22,439 nucleotides of DNA from Bacteroidia bacterium (GTDB lineage Bacteria; Bacteroidota; Bacteroidia; AKYH767-A; OLB10): positions 1-22,439 of the forward strand of contig JANWID010000063.1 in the NCBI GenBank assembly GCA_025450095.1, given 5' to 3'. This document shows, piece after piece, positions 14,587 through 22,439 of the stretch; the stretch's first letter is position 1; each line of letters starts with the position of its first letter. Below the pieces are notes generated by a model that was not told where the DNA came from, made no database searches, and was given only the letters and a program-made list of their open reading frames with translations. Both the position numbers and the translations under genes were made by a program.

Positions 14587-16746
14587 TTATTGATAAGATG
14601 GTTGCACATTCATATTATAAAACAGGAACGACCAGATATCTGCCTGCTCCTCTATGGTTTTGGAAATCGGTTTGCCTGCACCATGACCGGCTTTCACATC
14701 AATCCTGATCAGCAGCGGATTTTTATTTTCTTTTCTCTTTTCCTGCAATGTCGCAATGTATTTAAAAGAATGTGCGGGTACTACACGGTAATCGTGATCT
14801 GCTGTTGTCACCATGACTGCAGGGTATTCAACATCCTGGCGAATATTGTGCAATGGTGAGAATTTGTAAAGGTTATTGAATTGATCGAGACTATCGCTGG
14901 AACCATATTCAACTACCCAGCCCCAGCCGACGGTAAATTTGTGAAAACGTAGCATATCCATCACTCCTACTGCCGGGAAGGCTACCTTGAAAAGATCAGG
15001 TCGCTGGTTTACAACTGCACCCACAAGCAAGCCTCCATTTGATCCACCAAGAAGTGCCAGCTTTTCCGGGCTGGTATATTTTTCTTTGATGAGGTATTCA
15101 GCTGCACTGATGCAATCATCAAAAACATTCTGTTTTTTAAACAACCTGCCGTCCTCGTGCCATTTCTCTCCGTATTCTCCACCACCACGCAGATTCACCA
15201 ACGCGTATACGCCACCATTTTCAAGAAGTACTAACCGAGAAGCACTGAATGAAGGTGACAGGCTTATGTTAAATCCACCATAACCATAAAGTAATGTCGG
15301 GTTATTGCCATCAAGCTTCAAACCTTTCCGGTGAACAATAAACATCGGAATTTTTGTTCCATCCTTGCTGGTAAAAAATATCTGTTTTGTTTCGTAATCA
15401 TCCGGATTAAATTTCACGTCCGATTTGCGGAATACTTCAGAAGTTCCTGCAGCAATATCATATTTATAAATTGTTGGAGGATATGTGAAAGATGTGAACG
15501 TATAGAAGATAACTTTATCATCTGCTTTCCCACCGAAACCAGAAGCTGTTCCGAGCGCAGTCAGATCAATTTCATGTTCAATTTTTCCAGTCAGGTCATA
15601 CTGATAAGCATGCGTGGTAACATCTTTAAGATAGGTTGTGAAAATTTTTCCACCGCCTGTGCTTACACTCTGGAGTAACTCACCTTTTTCAGGAATAATC
15701 TCTTTCCAGTTTTCCTGTTCCGGTTTTGCAGGATCAATTAAAACAACTTTCTGATTCGGCGCTCCTTTATCGGTTTGCACGATGAGGAGGTTGTCAATAT
15801 TATTGACAATATTGGCATTATCTTCAAAACCTTTAAAGATCATTTTAAAATCTTTCTGGTTCGCAGAAAGGTCCTTACTATATAGTTCTGTACCATCAGT
15901 ACCTTCTGAAACATTGATGACCAGGAATCGTTCGTCTTCAGTTGTCTGAGCTCCGTAGTAACGCAGTGGGTATTTTTTGTTTTCGTAAATCAGCTGGTCA
16001 CTGGATTGGGGAGTGCCGATTTTGTGATAATAAACTTTATGAAATTCATTTTTACTGGAGAATTCCTTTCCTTTCACAGGTTCATCATATCGACTATAAT
16101 AAAATCCATCGCCTTTCCATGAAGCTCCAGAGAACTTTACCCAGTTAAGCTGGTCATCAAGTTTCTTCATTGTTGCGATCTCCATGATATTAATTTGCTG
16201 CCAGTCGGAACCTGACTGATTGATGGCATAAGCCATATAACGGCTATCCTTACTGGCACCCAGCAGTGATACTGCTGCAGTTCCATCATCCGACATCTTA
16301 TTTGGATCCAGGAAAACTTTGGGTTCACCATCAAGTCCTTTCTGATAATAGATTACAGATTGGTTCTGTAAACCATCATTCTTGCTGAAGAAATAATATT
16401 CTCCTTCACGGAATGGTGATGAAAACTTTGGGTAATTGAATATTTCACTCAAACGATCCTTGATCTTACTCCGAAAAGGTATTTGTTCCAGGTAACCGAA
16501 AGTCACTTTGTTTTGTGCAGTAACCCACGATTCAACATTCGAGGCTGTATCATACTCGAGCCAACGATATGGATCAGCCACCTTATTTCCGAAATAAGCA
16601 TCTGAAAGAGAATCCTTATCCGTACACGGATAAGATACTGCAATAGCAGGAAACAGGCTGGCCTGTTCATTCTTTTTTTCCTGGGAACAGGCGCCCAGGG
16701 CTCCCAAACCAACAGTTAACAGCATAAATTGAATACCTTTTTTCAT
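14587..16746 (-). CDS. Prolyl oligopeptidase (S9A), probable lipoprotein
   Basis: A serine peptidase cleaving short peptides after proline. The 719 residues fit the family: an N-terminal seven-bladed propeller (about 70-430) and an alpha/beta-hydrolase domain. The catalytic triad is Ser569 (LLGGSNGG), Asp652 (ADHDYRVVP) and His688 (AGHGAG). Arg654 matches the substrate-binding Arg643 of the porcine enzyme, although the residue between Asp and Arg is Tyr, not the usual Asp. The N-terminus has a lipoprotein-type signal: KK, a hydrophobic core, then the lipobox LGAC with Cys20, so the enzyme is probably membrane-anchored outside the cytoplasm. It is preceded by a -7 box at 16775-16782 and followed by the nested repeat region. 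Assignment is firm. Confidence 0.94.
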   Translation of the reverse strand: MKKGIQFMLLTVGLGALGACSQEKKNEQASLFPAIAVSYPCTDKDSLSDAYFGNKVADPYRWLEYDTASNVESWVTAQNKVTFGYLEQIPFRSKIKDRLSEIFNYPKFSSPFREGEYYFFSKNDGLQNQSVIYYQKGLDGEPKVFLDPNKMSDDGTAAVSLLGASKDSRYMAYAINQSGSDWQQINIMEIATMKKLDDQLNWVKFSGASWKGDGFYYSRYDEPVKGKEFSSKNEFHKVYYHKIGTPQSSDQLIYENKKYPLRYYGAQTTEDERFLVINVSEGTDGTELYSKDLSANQKDFKMIFKGFEDNANIVNNIDNLLIVQTDKGAPNQKVVLIDPAKPEQENWKEIIPEKGELLQSVSTGGGKIFTTYLKDVTTHAYQYDLTGKIEHEIDLTALGTASGFGGKADDKVIFYTFTSFTYPPTIYKYDIAAGTSEVFRKSDVKFNPDDYETKQIFFTSKDGTKIPMFIVHRKGLKLDGNNPTLLYGYGGFNISLSPSFSASRLVLLENGGVYALVNLRGGGEYGEKWHEDGRLFKKQNVFDDCISAAEYLIKEKYTSPEKLALLGGSNGGLLVGAVVNQRPDLFKVAFPAVGVMDMLRFHKFTVGWGWVVEYGSSDSLDQFNNLYKFSPLHNIRQDVEYPAVMVTTADHDYRVVPAHSFKYIATLQEKRKENKNPLLIRIDVKAGHGAGKPISKTIEEQADIWSFLFYNMNVQPSYQ

Positions 16747-16774
16747 GGGATTTTAGAATTTGAATAATGCATCG

Positions 16775-16782
16775 CAAATTTA
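16775..16782 (-). promoter_or_regulatory. Predicted -7 box upstream of prolyl oligopeptidase
   Basis: On the minus strand TAAATTTGC is a full match to TAnnTTTG, 28 bases before the ATG. No TTG lies at the ideal -33 spacing. Confidence 0.4.
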
Positions 16783-16829
16783 TGTTTCCGGCTGCAATGC
16801 GTAAGTCCTCCTACATTGAAATGTGTTGA

Positions 16830-17492
16830 TCAGTTATCGAACACATACTGAATCAGGTTGGCACCCATTTTCAATGCTTTGGTTCGTGCCTCAGGTGAAT
16901 CATGATGCACTTCCGGATCTTCCCAGCCATCACCCAGATCTGTTTCCACAGAATAAAAACATACAAGCCTGCCATTAAAGATCAACCCGAGTCCCTGGGG
17001 TGGTTTGTTATCGTGCTCGTGAATTTTGGGCAATCCATTGGGAAAGCTGAATTTCTGGCGATAAACAGGATGAGAAAAAGGAAGTTCCACAAAATCGAGT
17101 TCCGGGAATACTCTTTTCATTTGCGGCCGGATAAACTGATCCATGCCATAATTGTCGTCGATGTGCAGGAAGCCTCCTCCTGTAAGATAATTCCGCAGGT
17201 TCTCAGCTTCCTGTGGTGAGAAAACTACGTTACCGTGACCGGTCATATGAATGAACGGGTAATTAAAAATTTCGGGACTTCCTACTTCCACTATTCCTTG
17301 CTCTGGATCAATATTGGTGGCCAGTTGCTGGTTGCAATAACGGATCAGGTTGGGTAGCGATGTCTCGAGATTGGCATACCAGTCGCCGCCGCCGCCATAT
17401 TTCAACAAAGCAATTTTATAAGAAGGCGATCCGGAAAATGCTGTCAGGAACACAGTCAGTAGTACTATCAGAAAATTCCTTGCTTTTAACAT
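16830..17492 (-). CDS. DUF4159 domain protein, exported
   Basis: A 220-residue protein. The first 20 or so residues look like a signal peptide (MLKARNFLIVLLTVFLTAFSG). The rest is one DUF4159 domain: KIALLKYGGGGDWY, then PFIHMTGHGNVVF, LRNYLTGGGFLHIDDNYG, and a C-terminal NLIQYVF. The GG-x-LHIDD segment resembles glutamine-amidotransferase-like folds in which a glycine turn carries the active-site elements, but no Cys is at the expected place and no activity is known to me. It starts 50 bases after the rsmE stop codon on the same strand. It has its own -7 box very close to the ATG, so it might be transcribed separately. Function unknown. Confidence 0.8.
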   Translation of the reverse strand: MLKARNFLIVLLTVFLTAFSGSPSYKIALLKYGGGGDWYANLETSLPNLIRYCNQQLATNIDPEQGIVEVGSPEIFNYPFIHMTGHGNVVFSPQEAENLRNYLTGGGFLHIDDNYGMDQFIRPQMKRVFPELDFVELPFSHPVYRQKFSFPNGLPKIHEHDNKPPQGLGLIFNGRLVCFYSVETDLGDGWEDPEVHHDSPEARTKALKMGANLIQYVFDN

Positions 17493-17496
17493 GTTA

Positions 17497-17504
17497 CAAA
17501 TTTA
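17497..17504 (-). promoter_or_regulatory. Predicted -7 box almost touching the DUF4159 start codon
   Basis: TAAATTTG on the minus strand ends 4 bases before the ATG at 17492. If used, transcription would begin at or very near the start codon, giving a leaderless or nearly leaderless mRNA. No clear -33 element is seen, so this may be chance. Confidence 0.3.
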
Positions 17505-17542
17505 GTAATACCTGATGCTTTTAAGTGTCGTTTCTTTTGAAA

Positions 17543-18238
17543 TCAGGTTTTCAGCAATGTTATAGTATGACAGGCAACCATTCCAGCGGTCTCGGTACGC
17601 AGCCGATTATCACCCAGAGAAACCGGGATCCAGTTTTTATTTACGGCAAGTTGCACTTCTGCAGGTGTGAAATCACCTTCCGGACCAATAAGAATGGTGA
17701 TCGTATCTCGTTTATCAATATCTGCATTTTTTAACGGTATCCGTGGAGTATCATTGCAATGCGCAATATAACCGGACGCCGAATTTGAAACAAAGTTGTC
17801 AAATATTTCTGGTTCCCGTAATACAGGAATAAAAGGATTCAGACTTTGTTTCATGGATGCAATCAACACCTTTTCAAATCGATCGGAATTTATTTTCCTT
17901 CTTTCCGAACGCGCACATATCACCGGAGTTATTTCCTCCACTCCTATTTCAGTAACTTTTTCAAGAAGCCATTCCATCCGGTCGTTGAGTTTGGTAGGCG
18001 CGATAGCCAAATGAATATGAAAAGGCCGTTTCTCAGCTGTGTTTCTTTCAAGAAGCTTACATTCACATTTTTTAGGATGAGGTTTGATGATCTCTGCTTT
18101 GCTGATTATACCTTTTCCATCCATAACCAAAATGTGATCGCCCGAATTTAGTCGTAGTACTTTAATTGCATGCAGCGATTCACTCTCATCCAGAATAATT
18201 ATTTCCTTACTTAAAAACGGAGTGTAAAATACGTTCAT
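17543..18238 (-). CDS. rsmE: 16S rRNA (uracil1498-N3)-methyltransferase
   Basis: SAM-dependent SPOUT enzyme that methylates N3 of U1498 in 16S rRNA. The 231 residues carry the family signatures: MNVFYTPFL at the start, ESLHAIKVLRLNSGDHILVMDGKG (PUA-like part), EKVTEIGVEEITPVICARSER, and the knot motifs LIGPEGDF at 184-190 and SLGDNRLRTETA at 207-218. The second Gly of the usual GPEGG is Asp here, a common variant. The frame is open to a TTG at 18256, but the ATG at 18238 gives the standard MNxFYxP N-terminus. It is downstream of the pckA terminator, so it probably has its own promoter, which I could not locate, and may be co-transcribed with the DUF4159 gene. Confidence 0.94.
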   Translation of the reverse strand: MNVFYTPFLSKEIIILDESESLHAIKVLRLNSGDHILVMDGKGIISKAEIIKPHPKKCECKLLERNTAEKRPFHIHLAIAPTKLNDRMEWLLEKVTEIGVEEITPVICARSERRKINSDRFEKVLIASMKQSLNPFIPVLREPEIFDNFVSNSASGYIAHCNDTPRIPLKNADIDKRDTITILIGPEGDFTPAEVQLAVNKNWIPVSLGDNRLRTETAGMVACHTITLLKT

Positions 18239-18257
18239 ATTAATAACCCATTCCAAT

Positions 18258-18290
18258 AAAAAAACCTCTACTCATTTTCGGAGCAGAGGT
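18258..18290 (-). terminator. Rho-independent terminator of pckA
   Basis: On the minus strand ACCTCTGCTC pairs with GAGTAGAGGT (10 pairs, one of them G-U) across a 7-nt loop, followed directly by seven Ts. It begins 27 bases after the pckA stop codon. This is the clearest intrinsic terminator in the window. Confidence 0.85.
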
Positions 18291-18316
18291 AATATTTAAT
18301 TTCTAATTTCCAATTA

Positions 18317-19939
18317 TTAATTTCTTTCGGCAACAACTTCCACTTTAGGAGCAGCAGCCAGGATTTCCGATGAAGCACCATCGGCATACTGACGGAAGTT
18401 TTTGATAAAAGCAGAAGCGAGATCCTGAGCCTTTGCATCGTAAGCTGATTTATCCGACCAGGTTTCACGGGGATTCAGAATTTCGGCAGGAATGCCAGGA
18501 CATGCTTTGGGGAAACGAAGTCCGAATACCGGAAGTGTATCGTATTCCACCTTATCAAGCTCACCATTCAGTGCAGCGGTAATCAGAGCACGTGTATAAG
18601 GAAGTTTGATCCGGGAACCTATTCCATAAGCTCCACCTGACCAGCCGGTATTAACCAGCCAAACATGTACTTTATTTTCACGAAGCTTTTTACCAAGAAG
18701 TTCGGCATAAGCAGCAGGATGCAAAGGAAGAAATGCCTTTCCAAAACAAGCAGAGAAGGTTGTGGTTGGTTCCGTAATACCCATTTCGGTACCGGCAACT
18801 TTAGCAGTATAACCCGAAATAAAATGATACATAGCCTGGCCAGCATCAAGGCGGCTTATCGGAGGTAATACTCCAAATGCATCAGCGGTAAGAAAGAAAA
18901 TATTTTTAGGAGTATTTCCAACTGATAGCGGTTTTGCATTGTCAATGAAGTTCACCGGGTAGGCAACGCGCGTATTCTCTGTTTTGTTCGTGCTATCATA
19001 ATTAACCGTTGTAGTTCCTTCATAGAAATCGGTATTCTCCAGAAGTGAACCAAACCGGATCGCATTAAAAATCTGTGGTTCCTTTTCAGCTGACAGGTTT
19101 ATACACTTTGCATAGCATCCGCCTTCGAAATTAAAAACAGATTTCGTTGCCCATCCATGTTCATCATCCCCGATAAGGGCACGGTTGGGATCAGCTGAAA
19201 GAGTGGTTTTACCAGTTCCAGATAATCCAAAGAAGATGGACACATCACCATTCTTTCCTTCGTTAGCTGAACAATGCATGGAAAGTGCCTGCCGATGCTG
19301 TGGAAGAACGTAGTTCAAAACAGAGAAAATTCCTTTTTTAATTTCGCCGGTATATCCGGTACCACCAATGAGAATAATCTGTTTGGTAAAATTCAACACT
19401 GCAAAATTGTGTTGGCGGGTTCCGTCAGTTTCCGGAATCGCGCGGAACCCGGGAGCGGAAATGATAGTCCAGTCGGATTTTGCGGTAAGGATTTCTTCCT
19501 TAGTTGGACGGAGAAAAAGATTATTGGCGAAAAGATTTTGCCATGGGGTTTCAGTAACTACCCTCACATTCAACCTGTATTCCGGATCCGCGCAAGCATA
19601 ACAGTCACGTACGTAAACTTCGCGACCGGTAAGATAGGCTGTAACCCGATTATAGAGTTGATCAAACTTTTCAGGAGTGAATTTTATATTGATATCACCC
19701 CACCAAACATTCTTTTCTGTTTCTGAGTCGCAAACTATGAACTTATCCTTTGGTGATCTCCCGGTAAACTCCCCGGTATCAACAGCCAAAGCTCCGGTAT
19801 CAGTCAATTCACCCTCACCCCTTATAATTGTTTCTTCTATCAGCTCAGCAGGAGTAAGGTTCCAATAAGCGGCCGATACGTTCTGCAACCCCAGGTCAGC
19901 GACACTAGCATCCGGGGATTTCAAACCAAATTCATTCAT
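18317..19939 (-). CDS. pckA: Phosphoenolpyruvate carboxykinase (ATP)
   Basis: Cytoplasmic enzyme interconverting oxaloacetate + ATP and phosphoenolpyruvate + CO2 + ADP; used for gluconeogenesis and, in fermenting Bacteroidota, for CO2 fixation towards succinate. The 540 residues are of normal length. Key motifs: FTGRSPKDKF (substrate-binding Arg), the kinase P-loop GLSGTGKTTLS at 238-248, LIGDDEHGW (metal and ATP binding), FEGGCYAKCINL, and ENTRVAYP. The P-loop and the GDDEHGW motif are typical of the ATP-dependent enzyme and not the GTP-dependent one. A -7 box lies 26 bases upstream and a strong terminator follows, so it is probably a single-gene transcript. Assignment is firm. Confidence 0.97.
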   Translation of the reverse strand: MNEFGLKSPDASVADLGLQNVSAAYWNLTPAELIEETIIRGEGELTDTGALAVDTGEFTGRSPKDKFIVCDSETEKNVWWGDINIKFTPEKFDQLYNRVTAYLTGREVYVRDCYACADPEYRLNVRVVTETPWQNLFANNLFLRPTKEEILTAKSDWTIISAPGFRAIPETDGTRQHNFAVLNFTKQIILIGGTGYTGEIKKGIFSVLNYVLPQHRQALSMHCSANEGKNGDVSIFFGLSGTGKTTLSADPNRALIGDDEHGWATKSVFNFEGGCYAKCINLSAEKEPQIFNAIRFGSLLENTDFYEGTTTVNYDSTNKTENTRVAYPVNFIDNAKPLSVGNTPKNIFFLTADAFGVLPPISRLDAGQAMYHFISGYTAKVAGTEMGITEPTTTFSACFGKAFLPLHPAAYAELLGKKLRENKVHVWLVNTGWSGGAYGIGSRIKLPYTRALITAALNGELDKVEYDTLPVFGLRFPKACPGIPAEILNPRETWSDKSAYDAKAQDLASAFIKNFRQYADGASSEILAAAPKVEVVAERN

Positions 19940-19964
19940 GTGCTTCGACTTTTTAAGAGAATTG

Positions 19965-19972
19965 CAAAGGTA
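19965..19972 (-). promoter_or_regulatory. Predicted -7 box of pckA
   Basis: TACCTTTGC on the minus strand matches TAnnTTTG plus the favoured C, 25 bases before the ATG. The -33 region is T-rich but has no TTG at ideal spacing. Confidence 0.45.
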
Positions 19973-20000
19973 AAGAAAAAAATCGCGCGTGAAAAGTCTG

Positions 20001-20471
20001 TTAGCGTTTGTGCCTGGCTGGTTGATTTTCAGCTATTTGAACCAAATTATTGCCTTTAAATTGAGTTTTCACTTCCGACACAAAATCCTCCCTTTCTTTT
20101 TCGCTTAATTCATTGAGTTTAAAGCAATAATCTACCTCTCCTTCCCTTCCCCAGGGCATGATTTCCATAGTAATGGAACTTTTCTTTCTTTCTTTCAGGG
20201 AATTTATCATGGAATCCATGGATTCACGGGCCTTTGAGTCGATTCCTTCACCAATTGAAATAAAAGATACTATAAGCCGGTAATTTGTATCGTTTTTCAT
20301 AGTTGCATCTCCGGTAGTTGTAGAAGTATTAGCAGTAGTTCCGCCTGAATTATTTTTTGAATCCGCCGAAGAAGTTGTACCGGTCGATGTACTTGTTGAC
20401 GCTTCTTTTGTTGATCCGCAAGATGCTGAAAGTATTACAGCCAGCAAGGGGTATATGAGTAGTATTTTCAT
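20001..20471 (-). CDS. Small Ser/Thr-rich lipoprotein of unknown function
   Basis: A 156-residue protein I do not recognise. It has a lipoprotein signal peptide (MKILLIYPLLAVIL, lipobox SASC with Cys18 as lipidation site). A flexible linker of about 40 residues follows, nearly all Ser, Thr, Gly, Asn, Ala. The last 95 or so residues look like a small folded domain: YRLIVSFISIGEGID, then a charged helix (SKARESMDSMINSLKERKK), a strand ITMEIMPWGREGEVDYCFKL, and a helix SEKEREDFVSEVKTQF. This alternation suggests an alpha/beta sandwich, but no family can be named. It lies 76 bases downstream of the M32 carboxypeptidase gene and 61 bases upstream of pckA on the same strand. Being a real gene is supported by the signal peptide and by a well-formed C-terminal domain. 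Confidence 0.75.
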   Translation of the reverse strand: MKILLIYPLLAVILSASCGSTKEASTSTSTGTTSSADSKNNSGGTTANTSTTTGDATMKNDTNYRLIVSFISIGEGIDSKARESMDSMINSLKERKKSSITMEIMPWGREGEVDYCFKLNELSEKEREDFVSEVKTQFKGNNLVQIAENQPARHKR

Positions 20472-20547
20472 GTTTATTATAATTAAGGTTTCTGTTAAAA
20501 TTAAACTTTACAAATTGAATTCACAATTGGATCCTCAAATGAATTAT

Positions 20548-22044
20548 CTATTGAATCCCATATATCTCATCATACTTTCCTTTCACATATTTCATAAACG
20601 CACCAAAATCCAATTCACTGCCTGTAACGTTTTTGCAAAGTTCGTTTGAGGTAAACAACCTGCCATGCCGGTGAATTTTTTCACGAAGCCATTGTAACAG
20701 GAGCAACATGTTACCTTGTTCCAATTGAGCTTCCAGACCATTAATTTCCTCCTGAGCCTTTCCGAAAAACTGTGCCGCATAAAAACTCCCGATGGAATAG
20801 GTAGGAAAATACCCAAAGCTTCCATGTGACCAGTGGACATCCTGCAACACCCCACGTGTATCATTGGGAACAACAATCCCCAGATATTGCTTGTATGCCG
20901 CGTTCCATGCATCGGGCAAGTCTTCAACTTTTAATTTTTGTTCAATCAAAGCAACTTCCAATCCGAAACGGATCATAACATGGAAGTGATAAGTTAACTC
21001 GTCGGCATTAGTACGGATCAGTGACGGTTCCACTTTATTGATTGATTTATAAAAATGATCCGGATTTACTCCCGAGAGCTGTTCCGGGAAAATATTTTGT
21101 AATTGCTGGTAATTTGCTTTCCAGTACCCCTTCGATCGACCAACATTATTCTCCCACAAACGTGATTGTGATTCGTGAATCCCCAGCGAGAGAAACTCCC
21201 CGGAAGGCAATCCATAATCGTCAAAGGGTAACCCTTGTTCATAAAGAGCATGTCCGCCTTCATGAATACAGCTCCATATCATTTCGCACAGATCGTTTTC
21301 GTTGATTCGTGTTGTAACCCTGACATCACGACTGTTAAAATTGATCGTGAAAGGGTGCGATGATATATCCTGCCTCCCGGCGGTAAAATCAAATCCCATT
21401 TGCTTTAGCAATCCGATACCAAAATCCCATTGTTTTTGGCGGTCGTAATGCAGCCGTGTGAAGTCATCGTTTATTACCGGCTTTGACATAATGGTTTTTA
21501 CATAGGGTACCAGTTCTTTCTTAACTGAATCAAACAAAGGAATCAACTGGGCAGTTGTCATACCTGGTTCATACTGGTTCAGAAGTGCATCGTATGGATG
21601 TTCTGCATAACCAAGTAATTCACATTCTCTTAGTTTTAACTCCACCAATTTCTGTAAAGCAGGAGCAAATAACCTGAAATTATTTTCCTTTTTTGCCTGC
21701 TGCCATTTTTGAAATGCTTCAGAAACAGATTTGCTCATTTCCATCACAAATGCATTGGGCAGCTTTATGCGATCATTAAAGTTGCGAAGTGCTTCTTTTA
21801 TATTTCGTTTTTCTTTTTCACTCAGGCCATTTGAATCCGTCAGTTCCCTGATCAGTTTACCAAGCTCGTCGGAGCTTCCTGTTTCATGTGCTAACCCGGC
21901 CAATGTTGCAAGCTGTCTGGATCTGGATACAGCTCCCTTTTCCGGCATGTATACTTCCTGGTCCCACTGTAGCAGGCCTGCTGCATAATTAATATCCGAA
22001 TACTTTTTTAAGTGATCGTGGAATTTTGTGAAATTGCTGGTCAT
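20548..22044 (-). CDS. M32 family metallocarboxypeptidase (thermostable carboxypeptidase 1-like)
   Basis: Zinc- or cobalt-dependent enzyme removing C-terminal residues from peptides; probably cytoplasmic, as no signal peptide is seen. The 498 residues match the M32 family. The metal-binding HExxH is HEGGH with His261, Glu262 and His265 (SCIHEGGHALYEQG), and the third ligand is Glu291 in LGIHESQSRLWEN. Other family marks are the N-terminal INYAAGLLQWDQEVYMP and MPxxG segment, HPFTINFNSRDVRVTTRI, ADELTYHFHVMIRFGLE and the C-terminal VLQDVHWSHGSFGYFPTYSIGS. The gene sits between the DUF423 gene (69-base gap) and the small lipoprotein on the same strand. Together with the prolyl oligopeptidase it points to a peptide-using lifestyle. 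Assignment is firm. Confidence 0.95.
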   Translation of the reverse strand: MTSNFTKFHDHLKKYSDINYAAGLLQWDQEVYMPEKGAVSRSRQLATLAGLAHETGSSDELGKLIRELTDSNGLSEKEKRNIKEALRNFNDRIKLPNAFVMEMSKSVSEAFQKWQQAKKENNFRLFAPALQKLVELKLRECELLGYAEHPYDALLNQYEPGMTTAQLIPLFDSVKKELVPYVKTIMSKPVINDDFTRLHYDRQKQWDFGIGLLKQMGFDFTAGRQDISSHPFTINFNSRDVRVTTRINENDLCEMIWSCIHEGGHALYEQGLPFDDYGLPSGEFLSLGIHESQSRLWENNVGRSKGYWKANYQQLQNIFPEQLSGVNPDHFYKSINKVEPSLIRTNADELTYHFHVMIRFGLEVALIEQKLKVEDLPDAWNAAYKQYLGIVVPNDTRGVLQDVHWSHGSFGYFPTYSIGSFYAAQFFGKAQEEINGLEAQLEQGNMLLLLQWLREKIHRHGRLFTSNELCKNVTGSELDFGAFMKYVKGKYDEIYGIQ

Positions 22045-22113
22045 CGTAATTTTTATTTAAACATGGAACAGGCAGAAATTATTCCATCATTAATTCAGAT
22101 TATTAAAATTGTA

Positions 22114-22439
22114 TCACTTTTTTCGCAGTGCCACCAGTAGGTACACCCATCCCACAATAAACAACACTCCGCCAAGTGGAGTAACAGGTCCAAGCAGGGA
22201 AAGGTTTTCAATTCCCAAAAGTGACCTTATTGAAAGCAGGTAAAGAGATCCTGAAAAACAAATGATGCCGGCTATAAATGACGAACCTGCCATGTTCAAC
22301 GCCTTCGATGGATGGGTCAAATAAAACAAGCCTGTAAACAAAAGGGCTAGCGTGTGATAAAACTGGTATCTGACACCTGTTTCAAAAACCTGGAGTTGAT
22401 CTGGCGATAATAACGCTTTCAGGCTATGTGCACCAAAGG
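22114..22439 (-). CDS. DUF423 (YgdD/TMEM256-like) membrane protein, 5'-truncated by window edge
   Basis: A small inner-membrane protein of unknown function. The frame stays open from the stop at 22114 to the last base of the window. The extra N-terminal part reads FGAHSLKALLSPDQL then FETGVRYQFYHTLALL, which is the core DUF423 signature (GAHxLxxxL then ETGVxYQxYHxLALL). Three hydrophobic segments follow (around LFTGLFYL, FIAGIICFSGSLYLLSI and TPLGGVLFIVGWVYLLVAL), with the typical GPxTPLGG motif before the last. The family is usually about 120-130 residues, so roughly 15-20 N-terminal residues, including the first helix, lie beyond the edge. A TTG at 22341 is inside this conserved region and is not the start. 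Confidence 0.85.
   Translation of the reverse strand, partial: FGAHSLKALLSPDQLQVFETGVRYQFYHTLALLFTGLFYLTHPSKALNMAGSSFIAGIICFSGSLYLLSIRSLLGIENLSLLGPVTPLGGVLFIVGWVYLLVALRKK

Noticed and set aside
14403..14708. Plus-strand frame of about 100 codons starting in the nested repeat region
   Set aside because: It is made of the inverted repeats and the antisense end of the prolyl oligopeptidase gene.
18239..18256. TTG start six codons upstream for rsmE
   Set aside because: The ATG at 18238 gives the conserved MNxFYxP N-terminus.

Overview
This window looks like a chromosomal segment from a free-living or environmental member of the Bacteroidota. The clues are a secreted protein with a type IX secretion (T9SS) C-terminal sorting tail, repeated matches to the Bacteroidota sigma-A -7 box (TAnnTTTG) just upstream of genes, an almost complete lack of Shine-Dalgarno sequences, and the gene families present (SiaB/SiaC signalling proteins, WbqC, DUF4159, ATP-dependent PEP carboxykinase). 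Nothing points to a phage, plasmid or integrated island. I see no rRNA, tRNA, CRISPR array or transposase. Both ends cut a gene: the ABC transporter at the left edge and the DUF423 membrane protein at the right edge each lack their N-terminus.

Layout, left to right. (1) 1-2349: ABCG-like ABC transporter (+). (2) 2350-2523: repeat-rich intergenic DNA with a 17-bp perfect inverted repeat. (3) 2524-6279: a four-gene signalling locus. siaC-like and siaB-like genes (-) are divergent from a REC-PP2C phosphatase and a cyclic-nucleotide-binding histidine kinase (+). (4) 6311-8559: WbqC family protein and a secreted T9SS arylsulfotransferase-like protein (-). (5) 8746-11651: hisS, with a hairpin in its leader and a TTG start, then hutH (+). 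(6) 11680-14144: a KefF-like oxidoreductase translationally coupled to a KefC-like K+/H+ antiporter (-). (7) 14145-14586: 442 bp of non-coding DNA packed with nested inverted repeats. (8) 14587-22439: a run of minus-strand genes: prolyl oligopeptidase lipoprotein, DUF4159 protein, rsmE, pckA with a clear terminator, a small lipoprotein, an M32 carboxypeptidase and the truncated DUF423 gene.

How genes work together. The signalling locus is the most system-like part. By analogy with Pseudomonas SiaA/SiaB/SiaC, the SiaB-like kinase would phosphorylate SiaC on Thr67 and the PP2C phosphatase would remove the phosphate. Here the phosphatase carries a receiver domain and is followed one base later by a histidine kinase with a CRP-type sensor domain, so a two-component relay probably controls the partner switch. 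The output is not evident: no diguanylate cyclase is in the window. The KefF/KefC pair fits a redox- or electrophile-gated potassium efflux system. hisS and hutH both act on histidine and may share a transcript. The remaining genes are mainly housekeeping and peptide-degrading functions.
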